Assembly: GCA_018993265.1 (NCBI GenBank)
Contig: JAGKSW010000052.1
Span: 1-64,000, forward strand
DNA from: Nostoc sp. TH1S01
Lineage (GTDB): Bacteria; Cyanobacteriota; Cyanobacteriia; Cyanobacteriales; Nostocaceae
Reading direction: 5' to 3'
Length of the DNA: 64,000 nt
The position numbers were made by a program, and so were the translations under genes. The notes under the pieces are model-generated. The model ran no database searches. It saw only the letters and a program-made list of their open reading frames with translations, and had not been told where the DNA came from. Shown here one piece after another: positions 24,250-32,571 of this stretch (positions are counted from its first letter, which is position 1; every line of letters begins with the position of its first letter).

Positions 24250-25248
24250 CTAGACATTTACTGTCAAATGTTCTTCCCAGCGACGCGCACCACGAGAGTG
24301 ACGAATATCGCGCCAGATTTGTGTAGCAGCTAAAGCACCATCACTAGCAGCAACTACAACCTGATTTAATCCAACTTTCAAATCACCAATAGCAAAAATA
24401 CGTGGGTGAGAAGTTCGACACATCCTATCTGTGACTAAGTTATTTCCTTTTAACTCTAAGTTTATTCCTTGCAGATAAGTGTTGTGATAATGAGAACCCA
24501 TTGAAATCAAACCAGTTTCTAACTCAATCACCGAACCATCAACTAGTTCTACTCCAGTCATCTGATGATTGTGTCCCAAGAATTGCTGAATCTGTGTTTC
24601 TACTAGAGGATAACCATGTTCTTGAAGTTTTTGACGCATATTAGGACTGACTGCAAAGCTTCCATGTGTAAACACAGTTATATAAGGTGTGAACCAACTT
24701 AAGTTGAATACCATTTCTTCAATACTGGCTTCACTACCTGCAAAGAAACCGCATTTTTTATCTGTCATTTCGTAGCCATCACAGACCATACAGACATGCA
24801 GATTATAGCCAGCATAATCATAAACATTTCGCATTTCTGCTAAGGGTGGCAAGTTGTCAATAATTCCACTCGCTGCAATCAAATATCGAGAGCGAAACAC
24901 AGCAGAAATGCTATTGACACGGCCAATTTTGACTTTGACAGCAAAGGTTTCTCCTTCATCTATGACTTCTTCAACATACGCATTGAGAAAATCACCATCA
25001 ACAGACGCATAATGTTCTTTTCCTTGCTGCAACAGAACTTTTCCGGGAGTGTTTGGTGGTAAACCCAGATAGTTATGTAGTTCTTGCATCCAGAAAGAGC
25101 GAGCTTTACCTTTGTCGATAATTAAACTAGAAAGCCGAAAGCGTTGTAGATAAATACCCGCAGACAGTCCCCCTGCACCACCGCCGACAATAATCACATC
25201 ATAGATTTGGTGAAGGCGCTCATTGAGATTTTTCTTGGAAAGTTCCAT
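24250..25248 (-). CDS. Thioredoxin-reductase-like FAD protein with CxxC
   Basis: 332 residues. FAD-binding VIIVGGGAGGLSAGIYL at the N-terminus; the redox pair C153-M-V-C156 followed by DGYE, comparable to the CATCDG of thioredoxin reductase; and the C-terminal FAD motif IFAIGDLKVGLNQVVVAASDG. The NADPH-binding Gly motif is replaced by GFFAGSEASIEE, so pyridine-nucleotide use is uncertain. It may reduce a disulfide or persulfide partner. It is the first gene on the minus side of the palindromic promoter at 25292, about 43 bases away, followed by the Rieske gene after 154 bases, and is divergent from sqr. Confidence 0.86.
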   Translation of the reverse strand: MELSKKNLNERLHQIYDVIIVGGGAGGLSAGIYLQRFRLSSLIIDKGKARSFWMQELHNYLGLPPNTPGKVLLQQGKEHYASVDGDFLNAYVEEVIDEGETFAVKVKIGRVNSISAVFRSRYLIAASGIIDNLPPLAEMRNVYDYAGYNLHVCMVCDGYEMTDKKCGFFAGSEASIEEMVFNLSWFTPYITVFTHGSFAVSPNMRQKLQEHGYPLVETQIQQFLGHNHQMTGVELVDGSVIELETGLISMGSHYHNTYLQGINLELKGNNLVTDRMCRTSHPRIFAIGDLKVGLNQVVVAASDGALAATQIWRDIRHSRGARRWEEHLTVNV

Positions 25249-25291
25249 TTTTGTTGATTGATTTTAAAATAGTAACACAAGTCTTTATAAT

Positions 25292-25327
25292 TATTGACTA
25301 TATTACTAATTAGTAGTATAGTCAATA
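25292..25327. promoter_or_regulatory. Palindromic bidirectional promoter and operator (site E)
   Basis: A 36-base palindrome with a single mismatched pair. Its core is ACTAATTAGT (25305-25314), the ACT-N4-AGT motif of sites A-D. On the plus strand it gives -35 TTGACT (25294-25299), spacer 17 and -10 TATAGT (25317-25322). By symmetry it reads the same way on the minus strand. It would drive sqr in one direction and the flavoprotein and Rieske genes in the other under one repressor. A partial second site, GCTAATTAGTTA, lies at 25433-25444. Confidence 0.8.
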
Positions 25328-25545
25328 GTATGAGTAGTATCGGTCAATTATCTTTTTTAGAGTTAGCTAGAACTAAATTTCTATTAAGGAAACATTTTGA
25401 GCATTTAATTGTATAGATAATATAATTACATTGCTAATTAGTTAACTAAACTAACGAAACTCAAGTGTGATTAACAGGATAAGCAAGCTAGTGTGAATAT
25501 TTATCTTTTGCTCCTGTGCCAGATGTTAAAAATGGGGTATTAAAC

Positions 25546-26856
25546 ATGGTTCACGTCGTCGTAATCGGTGCAGGGATTGGTGGTTTACCAACAGCTTATG
25601 AACTAAGGCATTTATTACCAAAATGCGATCGCATTACGTTGATTTCTGACAACCCCAAATTTACCTTTATTCCCTCCCTACCTTGGGTAGCCTTAGATTT
25701 AACCCCTTTAGAAAAGGTTCAACTAGATATAGAAAGTTTGCTTTGGGGGCGGGGAATTGCATGGCTAGAAGGAAAAGTTACAAATCTTGATCCCTATACC
25801 CAAACCCTGAGTGTCGCGGGAAAAACCATCGATTACGACTACGCCGTGATTGCCACAGGCGCATCCTTAGCACTGGATAGTATACCGGGATTAGGCCCAG
25901 AACAAGGTTATACCCAATCTGTATGTAATCCTCATCACGCCTTATTAGCGCAGCAGGAATGGCGAAAATTTATCGAGAATCCGGGGCCTTTGGTAGTCGG
26001 TGCAGTACCAGGAGCAAGCTGTTTTGGCCCTTTATATGAGTTTGCTTTACTAGCAGATTATGTTTTGCGAAGAAGGGGTTTGCGTCACAAAGTACCAATT
26101 ACAGTAGTTACACCAGAACCCTATGCGGGTCATTTGGGCATTGGAGGAATGACAAATTCTGCTGAGTATGTGACTCAAATGCTACAGCAACAAAATATTG
26201 AATATTTGGAAAATGCGGCAGTTGTCGAGATTAGTCCACAAAAGATTACCTTAGCAGATGGTCGGATTTTACCTTTTCAATATTCAATGCTCATCCCACC
26301 TTTCCACGGCGCAACATTTTTGCGGTCAACACCAGGATTAACTGACCAAAAAGGATTTGTACCCACTTTACCAACCTACCAACATCCAAAGTTTCCTTCA
26401 ATATATAGTTTGGGTGTGGTAGTGCAGTTAACTCCACCAGAAAAGACACCCATACCAATTGGTGTACCCAAAACCGGACAAATGACCGAAGCAATGGGAA
26501 TGGCTGTGGCGCATAACATTGCGAGGGAATTGGGAGTAATTCAAGCCTCCCCAGTTACACCAACTCTAGAAGCGATTTGTATGGCAGATTTTGGCGATCG
26601 CGGGATCATTTTTGTGGCTGCACCAGTATTACCTGATTCTGTGACTGGAAAACGCAGGATTGCTGTAGCTCAACGGGGTCGTTGGGTAAGTTGGCTGAAA
26701 CTGGCTTTTGAGAAATTTTTCTTAACTAAAATGCGTTTGGGGATGTCTATACCTTGGTTTGAGCGTTGGGGTTTGCGAATTTTAGGTTTATCTTTAGTGG
26801 AACCGCTTTCAGATTCGCCAATGTTGAGTGTAGAAGATATTGCCCATAGTAAGTAG
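25546..26856 (+). CDS. sqr: Sulfide:quinone reductase
   Basis: 436 residues from ATG 25546; an in-frame GTG at 25516 is possible. It oxidises sulfide to sulfane sulfur and reduces plastoquinone at the membrane. FAD motifs are VVVIGAGIGGLPTAYEL, AVIATGASLAL and SLGVVVQLTPPEKTPIPIG. The three catalytic cysteines of Acidithiobacillus-type SQR are present: C127 (QSVCNPHH), C159 (GASCFGPLYEFA) and C345 (AICMADFGDRG). The C-terminal amphipathic segment (WVSWLKLAFEKFFLTKMRLG) fits membrane association. It lies behind the bidirectional operator, with a leader of roughly 215 bases. The NDH-2 family is the main relative, but the cysteines exclude it. Confidence 0.94.
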   Translation: MVHVVVIGAGIGGLPTAYELRHLLPKCDRITLISDNPKFTFIPSLPWVALDLTPLEKVQLDIESLLWGRGIAWLEGKVTNLDPYTQTLSVAGKTIDYDYAVIATGASLALDSIPGLGPEQGYTQSVCNPHHALLAQQEWRKFIENPGPLVVGAVPGASCFGPLYEFALLADYVLRRRGLRHKVPITVVTPEPYAGHLGIGGMTNSAEYVTQMLQQQNIEYLENAAVVEISPQKITLADGRILPFQYSMLIPPFHGATFLRSTPGLTDQKGFVPTLPTYQHPKFPSIYSLGVVVQLTPPEKTPIPIGVPKTGQMTEAMGMAVAHNIARELGVIQASPVTPTLEAICMADFGDRGIIFVAAPVLPDSVTGKRRIAVAQRGRWVSWLKLAFEKFFLTKMRLGMSIPWFERWGLRILGLSLVEPLSDSPMLSVEDIAHSK

Positions 26857-26864
26857 AGCGACGT

Positions 26865-26999
26865 AAATATAGGAATCCGACTTGATTATTGAAATTACTT
26901 ATGTAGGTAGGGAATAGGGAACAGGGAACAGGGAACAGGAAAAGAAGTAACAGAAGTGTACTGAGTTTTTTTCAGAAATCAAATATGATTCCTATATTT
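26865..26999. repeat. MITE-like repeat with 13-bp perfect inverted ends
   Basis: AAATATAGGAATC (26865-26877) and GATTCCTATATTT (26987-26999) are exact reverse complements. The interior has GGGAACA heptamers (near 26920-26940). A diverged copy lies at about 63277-63398, with GTCTACTGA and CCTATATTTGTG. It is noncoding, just after sqr. Confidence 0.75.
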
Positions 27000-27069
27000 G
27001 TAGTTGGGAAGAGGCAGGAGGGAAGAGGGTTTTAGGTTAATTAACCTTTCTTAATATAGTTTTGTTTTT

Positions 27070-27189
27070 TTCTATCGGCTTACTTACACGATCGCAAATA
27101 ACTTAGTTTTAGTCACAGGTAATACTAAACATTATCAAAAAATCCAAGCTTTAGGATACCCTTTAGTAATCAATAATTGGCGAGAATGA
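27070..27189 (+). pseudogene. vapC: Relic of a VapC/PIN-domain toxin (C-terminal end)
   Basis: In one frame ending at TGA 27187-27189 the sequence reads ...TIANNLVLVTGNTKHYQKI followed by QALGYPLVINNWRE. That is the standard C-terminal end of PIN-domain toxins, including the NTKH and NW elements. No N-terminal half and no antitoxin are present upstream; a MITE-like repeat lies there instead. It is a dead fragment of a toxin-antitoxin locus. Confidence 0.75.
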
Positions 27190-27241
27190 GTTTTTTTGAT
27201 TGATGGGCATAATTAACCTTTAAAATTACCAATAATATTTC

Positions 27242-28573
27242 CTACGACTCTTCTAATACTTGCTGATTTGGCTCATAGAGTGGCTCTTGGCAACCAATAC
27301 CCATAACTAATAATCCAGGCCAATATAAATAAACTAATATTTCTAAATTCTCACCAAAAGTATACAAAAAAAGAATCATCACAATACTCAAGCCAACTTT
27401 GGCTGTCGGACATTTGCTATCCATTGACTTAATTAATAAATAGACAAAAGTTAAAGCCATTGGAATAGCTAAGGCGATAAATCCCACAATTCCTTTGACA
27501 AACAATAAACCTGCCCAAGTATGATGTGAACCGATAGGCATGTGTTCAACAAGGTGCGGGCCATCTTCTACTACACCATGTCCCCAAATTGGGGCTTCAG
27601 CTTTCCACCGATATATAGCAATTCGTTTCAAGGCCATACGTACCCTTGTAGAGCCTGCCCTTGCTGCTTTGAAACTTTCCCAAAAATTATTCACAGCCAT
27701 AATTATCGATGGTGAGAAAATCCCACCTAAATAACTCAAAAATCCCAGCCCAATTAATATTTTTGGTCGATTCATTCCAGAGAAAACTGTTGTAAATAAA
27801 GGAATTAATACTATACAAACCTGTGCTAGGCGCGACTTACAAACAAAGCACATTAATACAGCACCAATTAATCCAAACCAGCGCCATTTTTTATCTTTTT
27901 CTTGCAAGGCCAGCATAAAATAAACATTGCCGACAAAACCCAAGGCTGGCCCCCAAGGGGTAAATAGTCGCCAACGTAAATCGCCTGTGCTACCGTCAAT
28001 TTCGTAAAGAGGCACATCAAAAAATTCATTACCTGGCCCGCCGACAGCTTTGAGTGGGGAGACGTACAGAATTTGAGGTAGATGTAACGAAGGAGTTAAT
28101 AGTAAAAAAGGGGTAATTAATAAAGTATGAAACCCAACAATACAAACTGCGCGATATATAATTTGAGGGCGGATTTTTAAGCATCCAGCTAAGGGATAAA
28201 GCGCCAGTGCTGCCCAACCTTTTGCCCAACCAATAGAAGATTTAATAATTAAACCAGTTGGCAAATTATAGTCTAGATGTCCAGCTATTAATGATATTTC
28301 CATCAGGAGCATCCCAATTACCCAAACCCAGAGAATCCAAGAAATCGAGATTTTTTCTGCGGGTGGTGTGTCTGGGGTTTGAGCCAGAATTTTAATGAGG
28401 AGAAATAATAACAACAGCCAACCCATGAGAGCGCCAACAACATATAGCCCTCCCACTACCCAGATAAAATAGGTGTTAGCGATCGCCCACCAAACTACTT
28501 TTTCTGGTATGTTCTGTGGTTGGATATCATCTGGATGAATCTGTTTTTTGGGTTTTTTGCTCATTTTAACCAA
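27242..28573 (-). CDS. O-antigen ligase/Wzy-like membrane polymerase
   Basis: 443 residues with about ten to twelve membrane helices, and a large loop holding AIYRWKAEAPIWGHGVVEDG and HMPIGSHHTWAGLLFVKGIVG, like the Wzy_C/O-antigen ligase signature (H-x-H in the periplasmic loop). It would polymerise or ligate undecaprenyl-linked polysaccharide. It overlaps the Wzz-like gene upstream by 8 bases and is the last gene of a three-gene unit on the minus strand (Wza-like, Wzz-like, Wzy-like). Confidence 0.85.
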   Translation of the reverse strand: MVKMSKKPKKQIHPDDIQPQNIPEKVVWWAIANTYFIWVVGGLYVVGALMGWLLLLFLLIKILAQTPDTPPAEKISISWILWVWVIGMLLMEISLIAGHLDYNLPTGLIIKSSIGWAKGWAALALYPLAGCLKIRPQIIYRAVCIVGFHTLLITPFLLLTPSLHLPQILYVSPLKAVGGPGNEFFDVPLYEIDGSTGDLRWRLFTPWGPALGFVGNVYFMLALQEKDKKWRWFGLIGAVLMCFVCKSRLAQVCIVLIPLFTTVFSGMNRPKILIGLGFLSYLGGIFSPSIIMAVNNFWESFKAARAGSTRVRMALKRIAIYRWKAEAPIWGHGVVEDGPHLVEHMPIGSHHTWAGLLFVKGIVGFIALAIPMALTFVYLLIKSMDSKCPTAKVGLSIVMILFLYTFGENLEILVYLYWPGLLVMGIGCQEPLYEPNQQVLEES

Positions 28574-29963
28574 GCCACTTCGATAGCTTATCTAGCCAAG
28601 GTTTACGAATCCATAACAAGCACAAGCCAAGGGTAGAAAACATAGAACCAGCCGCAGCACCAGCTAAAACAAACCCCTTCTTCGGTGCAGTAGGTTCGTC
28701 GGGAATACTCGGCTCTACCAACATTTGCGCTAAAGGATAAGCGGCAAAAATATCTCCTTGTCCCAAATCTAATTTGGTTAAGGTGGAAGCAAACATCGCC
28801 TCTGCAATTTGTTCATCCCGCTTCAAATTGTCCATCGTAGATTGCCGTTGAGAAAGAGTTTCTAAACGCTTCTCTAATCGCTGAATCTCCAAATCTAAAG
28901 TTTGAACCTGAGCTTTGAGTCCTTGTTGGTCAGATCGGTAAGAGACTAAATTTTGAAATAATGTATCTCGACTTGTACCACTCGCAGGTAAAGCTAAACG
29001 GTTTAAGGCCTCTATGGTCATCGGTTTTTTTAATAACAGTTCACTGCGCTGTAATATTCCTGTCAAAGCAGATTCTTGCCTTTTAGTTTCCTTAACTACT
29101 TGGGGATGGTTAGGGCCAAACTTCGTGATTAAAATTTCGAGACTAGCGGTAGCTTCACTGTAGTCTTTGACATTTTGCTGAAAAATTTGGTCTACTAACA
29201 ATAGAAAAGCATCAGCTGCTTCTTGAGAAGATAGCCCTAAGTTCTTCTCCAACTGCTGCAATCTTTGGGTAGTAAACTGTTCTTGCGCTCTGATTTCTGC
29301 CCGTTGTCGCCGTAATTGCTCAATATTGGATGACAAATTACCTATTTGATCAGGGAAACTTAACCCAGAGCGCATTTTGTATTCTGAAAGGCGTTTTTGC
29401 GCTTGTTCTAGTTTGTGTTGAGCAGCTAATAAAGTTTTTTCTGTCGGCCCCTTGCGCTGACTAAGTTCTCCAGAGCGTAAAAAATTGATTTGAAATACTA
29501 TAGATTGATACAAAGCTAGAGATTTATTCCGCGCTTCTTGGGGACTTCTGCCGATAACTTCAAACTGCATGATTGTTGTGTTGTCTAGCAGTTTGATACG
29601 AGGTTTATTAAATTGGGCTTCGGGAATTTTTGCGATCGCAGCAGCTTTCTTTAACACTGCATCACTAGTAAAAATATATTCATAATTTGCCCTAGCATCA
29701 TAAGTAGAACCACCAATACCAGAACTACTAAAAGATGATGCTTGACCAATGTCTGGCAAGTTAACGTTAACACCAAAACTGGCACCAGAGAGAATCAAGG
29801 CGAACTCGCTGGTATAAGTTGGTTTAGTAACTTTTAAATAATGCAGTGCTGACACCCAAATTAAGGCGTTACCAATCATACTCAAAATGAAATAACGGAG
29901 CCAACGACCTTGGAGCAGATTGATAATTTGGATTTTTTGCAAAATTGAAACCTTTTGAATCAT
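28566..29963 (-). CDS. GumC/Wzz-like chain-length determinant protein
   Basis: 465 residues. Membrane helices lie near residues 20-40 (YFILSMIGNALIWVSALHYL) and 435-455 (GFVLAGAAAGSMFSTLGLCLLW), bracketing a long periplasmic coiled coil (about 165-400) rich in Glu, Gln and Arg. The pre-TM2 proline motif PSIPDEPTAPKKG is typical. No C-terminal tyrosine kinase domain is present. It controls polysaccharide chain length and couples to the Wza-like exporter. Its start overlaps the Wza-like stop by 4 bases. Confidence 0.88.
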   Translation of the reverse strand: MIQKVSILQKIQIINLLQGRWLRYFILSMIGNALIWVSALHYLKVTKPTYTSEFALILSGASFGVNVNLPDIGQASSFSSSGIGGSTYDARANYEYIFTSDAVLKKAAAIAKIPEAQFNKPRIKLLDNTTIMQFEVIGRSPQEARNKSLALYQSIVFQINFLRSGELSQRKGPTEKTLLAAQHKLEQAQKRLSEYKMRSGLSFPDQIGNLSSNIEQLRRQRAEIRAQEQFTTQRLQQLEKNLGLSSQEAADAFLLLVDQIFQQNVKDYSEATASLEILITKFGPNHPQVVKETKRQESALTGILQRSELLLKKPMTIEALNRLALPASGTSRDTLFQNLVSYRSDQQGLKAQVQTLDLEIQRLEKRLETLSQRQSTMDNLKRDEQIAEAMFASTLTKLDLGQGDIFAAYPLAQMLVEPSIPDEPTAPKKGFVLAGAAAGSMFSTLGLCLLWIRKPWLDKLSKWLG

Positions 29964-30991
29964 TTGAATATATCTCGCAGAATTGGAATCGGAGATAGGA
30001 TGGTTTTAATCACATCCTGAAATTGAATAACTCTGGAGTCATAACAAGTGATAATATCGTTTGGCTTTAAGAAGGGGTTGTTAGTATCATCGTTTGATTT
30101 CATTAGCAAATTATTAACATGACGCTCTAAGTATGTAGTTTTGCCAGTCAAATGTTCAGTCGTGACTAATATGGCTTTGCGTTCTGCATTCGTTCCCCGC
30201 GTTCCGCCAGCGCAGTTAGCCGCTGCTACTGCATGAGAAAAGCGAGAACCATAGGGAAAGGATGTGGCATCACGACCAATCCCGGAAACGGCGTTGCCTG
30301 TAGCAGGTACAGTTAAATTAGAGAGAAAGACTTTCACCCCGATAGGTGTAATTTGTGAGGGACGCACAAATTCATTGTGCATTTGTCCTGAATCGGGAAC
30401 GATGACGCGATCGCCTGCAATTAACGGCACATCTGCAAAGGGTTCACCTGTTAAAACTCCAGATAAATCAATTATCCGAGTCTCTCCTTGACGAATTAAC
30501 TGCACATTTTTAATATCGGCGGTGGGGGTGACTCCTCCAGCATCACGAATTGCTACCGTTAAATAACGGTTGTAGGCATATTGACCAGCTACCGGCACAG
30601 GCGGTTGTGATTTTTCTCCGGGAGAAAATTCATTGATCATTACCCGTCCTGGTGAAAATGTAGCTCCACTCACAAACACTATAATTGGCGACCACTGCAC
30701 CACACCTAAATTCACCCGCAAAAAAGAAGGCTGAAAAAAGCCACCATCAATCAAAGCGTGGGTGAGATTTGCTTGAACTTGCGCTGGTTCTAAACCAGCT
30801 ACGGGTAAAGGCGATAAATAAGGAATTTCCAAATTCCCATCTAAGTTGACCTCAAAAATGCCGCTAAACTCTTCTCCTTCGGGAATACTAACCCTCAAGC
30901 GATCGCCTGGAGAAAGCGGTAAGGCAAAACAAGGTGTTGCTATGGTCAAGGTAGCAGCGATCGCATTCAAAATAATTAAACGTTTGAACAT
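29960..30991 (-). CDS. Wza-like polysaccharide export outer-membrane protein
   Basis: 343 residues. The signal peptide (about 1-23, FKRLIILNAIAATLTIATPCFA) is followed by a Poly_export domain (LSPGDRLRVSIPEGEEFSGIFEVNLDGNL with PYLSPLPVAGL) and SLBB-like regions (VFVSGATFSPGRVMI and NKYLTVAIRDAGG-like). It forms the outer-membrane exit for polysaccharide. It is the first gene of a three-gene operon and is divergent from the pyruvyl-transferase gene. Confidence 0.88.
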   Translation of the reverse strand: MFKRLIILNAIAATLTIATPCFALPLSPGDRLRVSIPEGEEFSGIFEVNLDGNLEIPYLSPLPVAGLEPAQVQANLTHALIDGGFFQPSFLRVNLGVVQWSPIIVFVSGATFSPGRVMINEFSPGEKSQPPVPVAGQYAYNRYLTVAIRDAGGVTPTADIKNVQLIRQGETRIIDLSGVLTGEPFADVPLIAGDRVIVPDSGQMHNEFVRPSQITPIGVKVFLSNLTVPATGNAVSGIGRDATSFPYGSRFSHAVAAANCAGGTRGTNAERKAILVTTEHLTGKTTYLERHVNNLLMKSNDDTNNPFLKPNDIITCYDSRVIQFQDVIKTILSPIPILRDIFK

Positions 30992-31508
30992 GAACCAATA
31001 AAACCAAGTGTTAATTCAGTACAAAAGTATTAAATACAGTAATCAGCTACGTAAAAATACGCTTTAATACGTTAATAGTAACCGTCAAAATCTATACCTA
31101 TTTTTTCTTCATGCCAAATATATAATCAGGATATATTTTTACTCTAGGTATAAAAATTTTCCAATTGAGATTTACAAAATAACTTTTACAGCTTTCGCTT
31201 GATTTATCTAACTATGTAATTCTACTTTCGTCTTCTCAGTAGAGAATCAGTACTTAAAAAAAAAGATACAAAAAATATTAGACAAATATCCAAAAATAGT
31301 TTATAAAAAAAATACATTCATTTTGCATATCTGAACCTTTCTTCAAGTTAGCTATTTGTTGCTTGAAGAAGTTAGGGTTTATGCACAGATCAGGGGAAAT
31401 CAGGCGTGTTAACGAGTGTAGGTATTAATAAACTTCACACTCGCAGAAAAAGATATCAAGCATCTACCAGTCACGTAACGATGGAATTCATCACTCTGTT
31501 GGGCAAAC
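30992..31508. other. 517-base divergent intergenic region
   Basis: AT-rich with no open frame of note. It must hold the promoters for the Wza-like operon (-) and the pyruvyl-transferase gene (+). A 9-base inverted repeat, TTCTTCAAG (31339-31347) and CTTGAAGAA (31362-31370), is visible; no run of T follows it, so it may be an operator rather than a terminator. Confidence 0.5.
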
Positions 31509-32567
31509 ATGGGACTCACCATTGGACTGGTAAATACATATTCAACTTTAAATATTGGTGATGCGGCAATTTATAGTGCGCTGACTGCTTTAGCATCAGA
31601 GGCTAAAGTTGTAGCGCAATTTCAAGATGCACAACCAAACTACATCCCCGGATTGCAGATTTTACCGGAGATTGGGAAATGTGATGCTTATATTAGTGTC
31701 GGTGGGGATATTTTCAACAACGCCCGTGAAGGTTTAATTACAAAAGCCTTTATCCGCAATTTGCTTCAGTTAAGGCGATCGCCAGGGCAAACCTTTCTAT
31801 TCGGACAATCAATTCCGCGATCGTGTCATGGATTGAGTTTTCAGGCTTTGACATTTTGCTTACGTCGCTTGGCTGCTGTATGTGTGAGGGATGCTGAAAG
31901 CCATAAACGTTTAACCCAAGCTGGTGTCAATGCAATTTTATCTTTTGATGCAGCTTTCAGTCTGTCAGTTAGCGAACAGGCGAAAGCCACAGCCAAAAAT
32001 GTTTTACAAGCCTTAGATATCCAACCAGAGTCAGCCGCATTGATTTCGTTGCGTGCCTTTGACTCCATGTATAGCCATAATAATCAAAAGTTTCAACAGC
32101 AAATCGTGACTCTGAGCCGTAACCTCTACAAGCAGGGATATCAGCCAGTATTGTTAATTCAATCTCAAGCTTACGGTGCAGATAATGACTTAGCCGTGGC
32201 AGAACAAATTGCTGTGCAAGCCCCAGAGCTAAAAATTTTTAATCCCTTTGCTGTAACTCATAAACAATCTCATTGGCAATTAGTTATGGGAGTGTTAGCT
32301 ATTTGTCGTTTGATTGTCGCCGTTCGTTATCATACAGCAGTGCTGGCGCTGGCTAGTGGCAAAGTTCCATTTAATTTGTACTACTCAAATAAGGGCAAAG
32401 ATTTAACCCAACGCTTAGGAATTCCTGGGTGTAGCCTAGACAAGTTTGATCCAGATAAATATATAGATGCGATCGCTCGTACCTCAGAGCAGACTTTTGA
32501 TCATGATGCCATTCGTACTCAAGTAAAACAAGCTTTTAATCAATGCTGGCAAAGTATAAAAGGGTAA
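31509..32567 (+). CDS. Polysaccharide pyruvyl transferase family protein (CsaB-like)
   Basis: 352 residues. N-terminal LVNTYSTLNIGDAAIYSAL and CDAYISVGGDIFNN, and C-terminal AVRYHTAVLALASGKVPFNL, fit the PS_pyruv_trans family, which moves a pyruvyl group from phosphoenolpyruvate to a sugar in exopolysaccharides. It is the first gene of the plus-strand half of the exopolysaccharide locus and is followed after 4 bases by a glycosyltransferase fragment. The sugar acceptor cannot be inferred. Confidence 0.85.
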   Translation: MGLTIGLVNTYSTLNIGDAAIYSALTALASEAKVVAQFQDAQPNYIPGLQILPEIGKCDAYISVGGDIFNNAREGLITKAFIRNLLQLRRSPGQTFLFGQSIPRSCHGLSFQALTFCLRRLAAVCVRDAESHKRLTQAGVNAILSFDAAFSLSVSEQAKATAKNVLQALDIQPESAALISLRAFDSMYSHNNQKFQQQIVTLSRNLYKQGYQPVLLIQSQAYGADNDLAVAEQIAVQAPELKIFNPFAVTHKQSHWQLVMGVLAICRLIVAVRYHTAVLALASGKVPFNLYYSNKGKDLTQRLGIPGCSLDKFDPDKYIDAIARTSEQTFDHDAIRTQVKQAFNQCWQSIKG

Positions 32568-32571
32568 TTTT

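Noticed and set aside
24095-24257. Longer N-terminus of the Rieske protein from 24257
   Set aside because: The extra 54 codons read through a CTTTTGCC-like low-complexity repeat; ATG 24095 has an AGGAAA site and gives a normal PetC.
25433-25444. Second full operator (GCTAATTAGTTA) upstream of sqr
   Set aside because: Only one half matches (GCT instead of ACT) and no -10 follows at the expected spacing; kept only as a possible weak auxiliary site.
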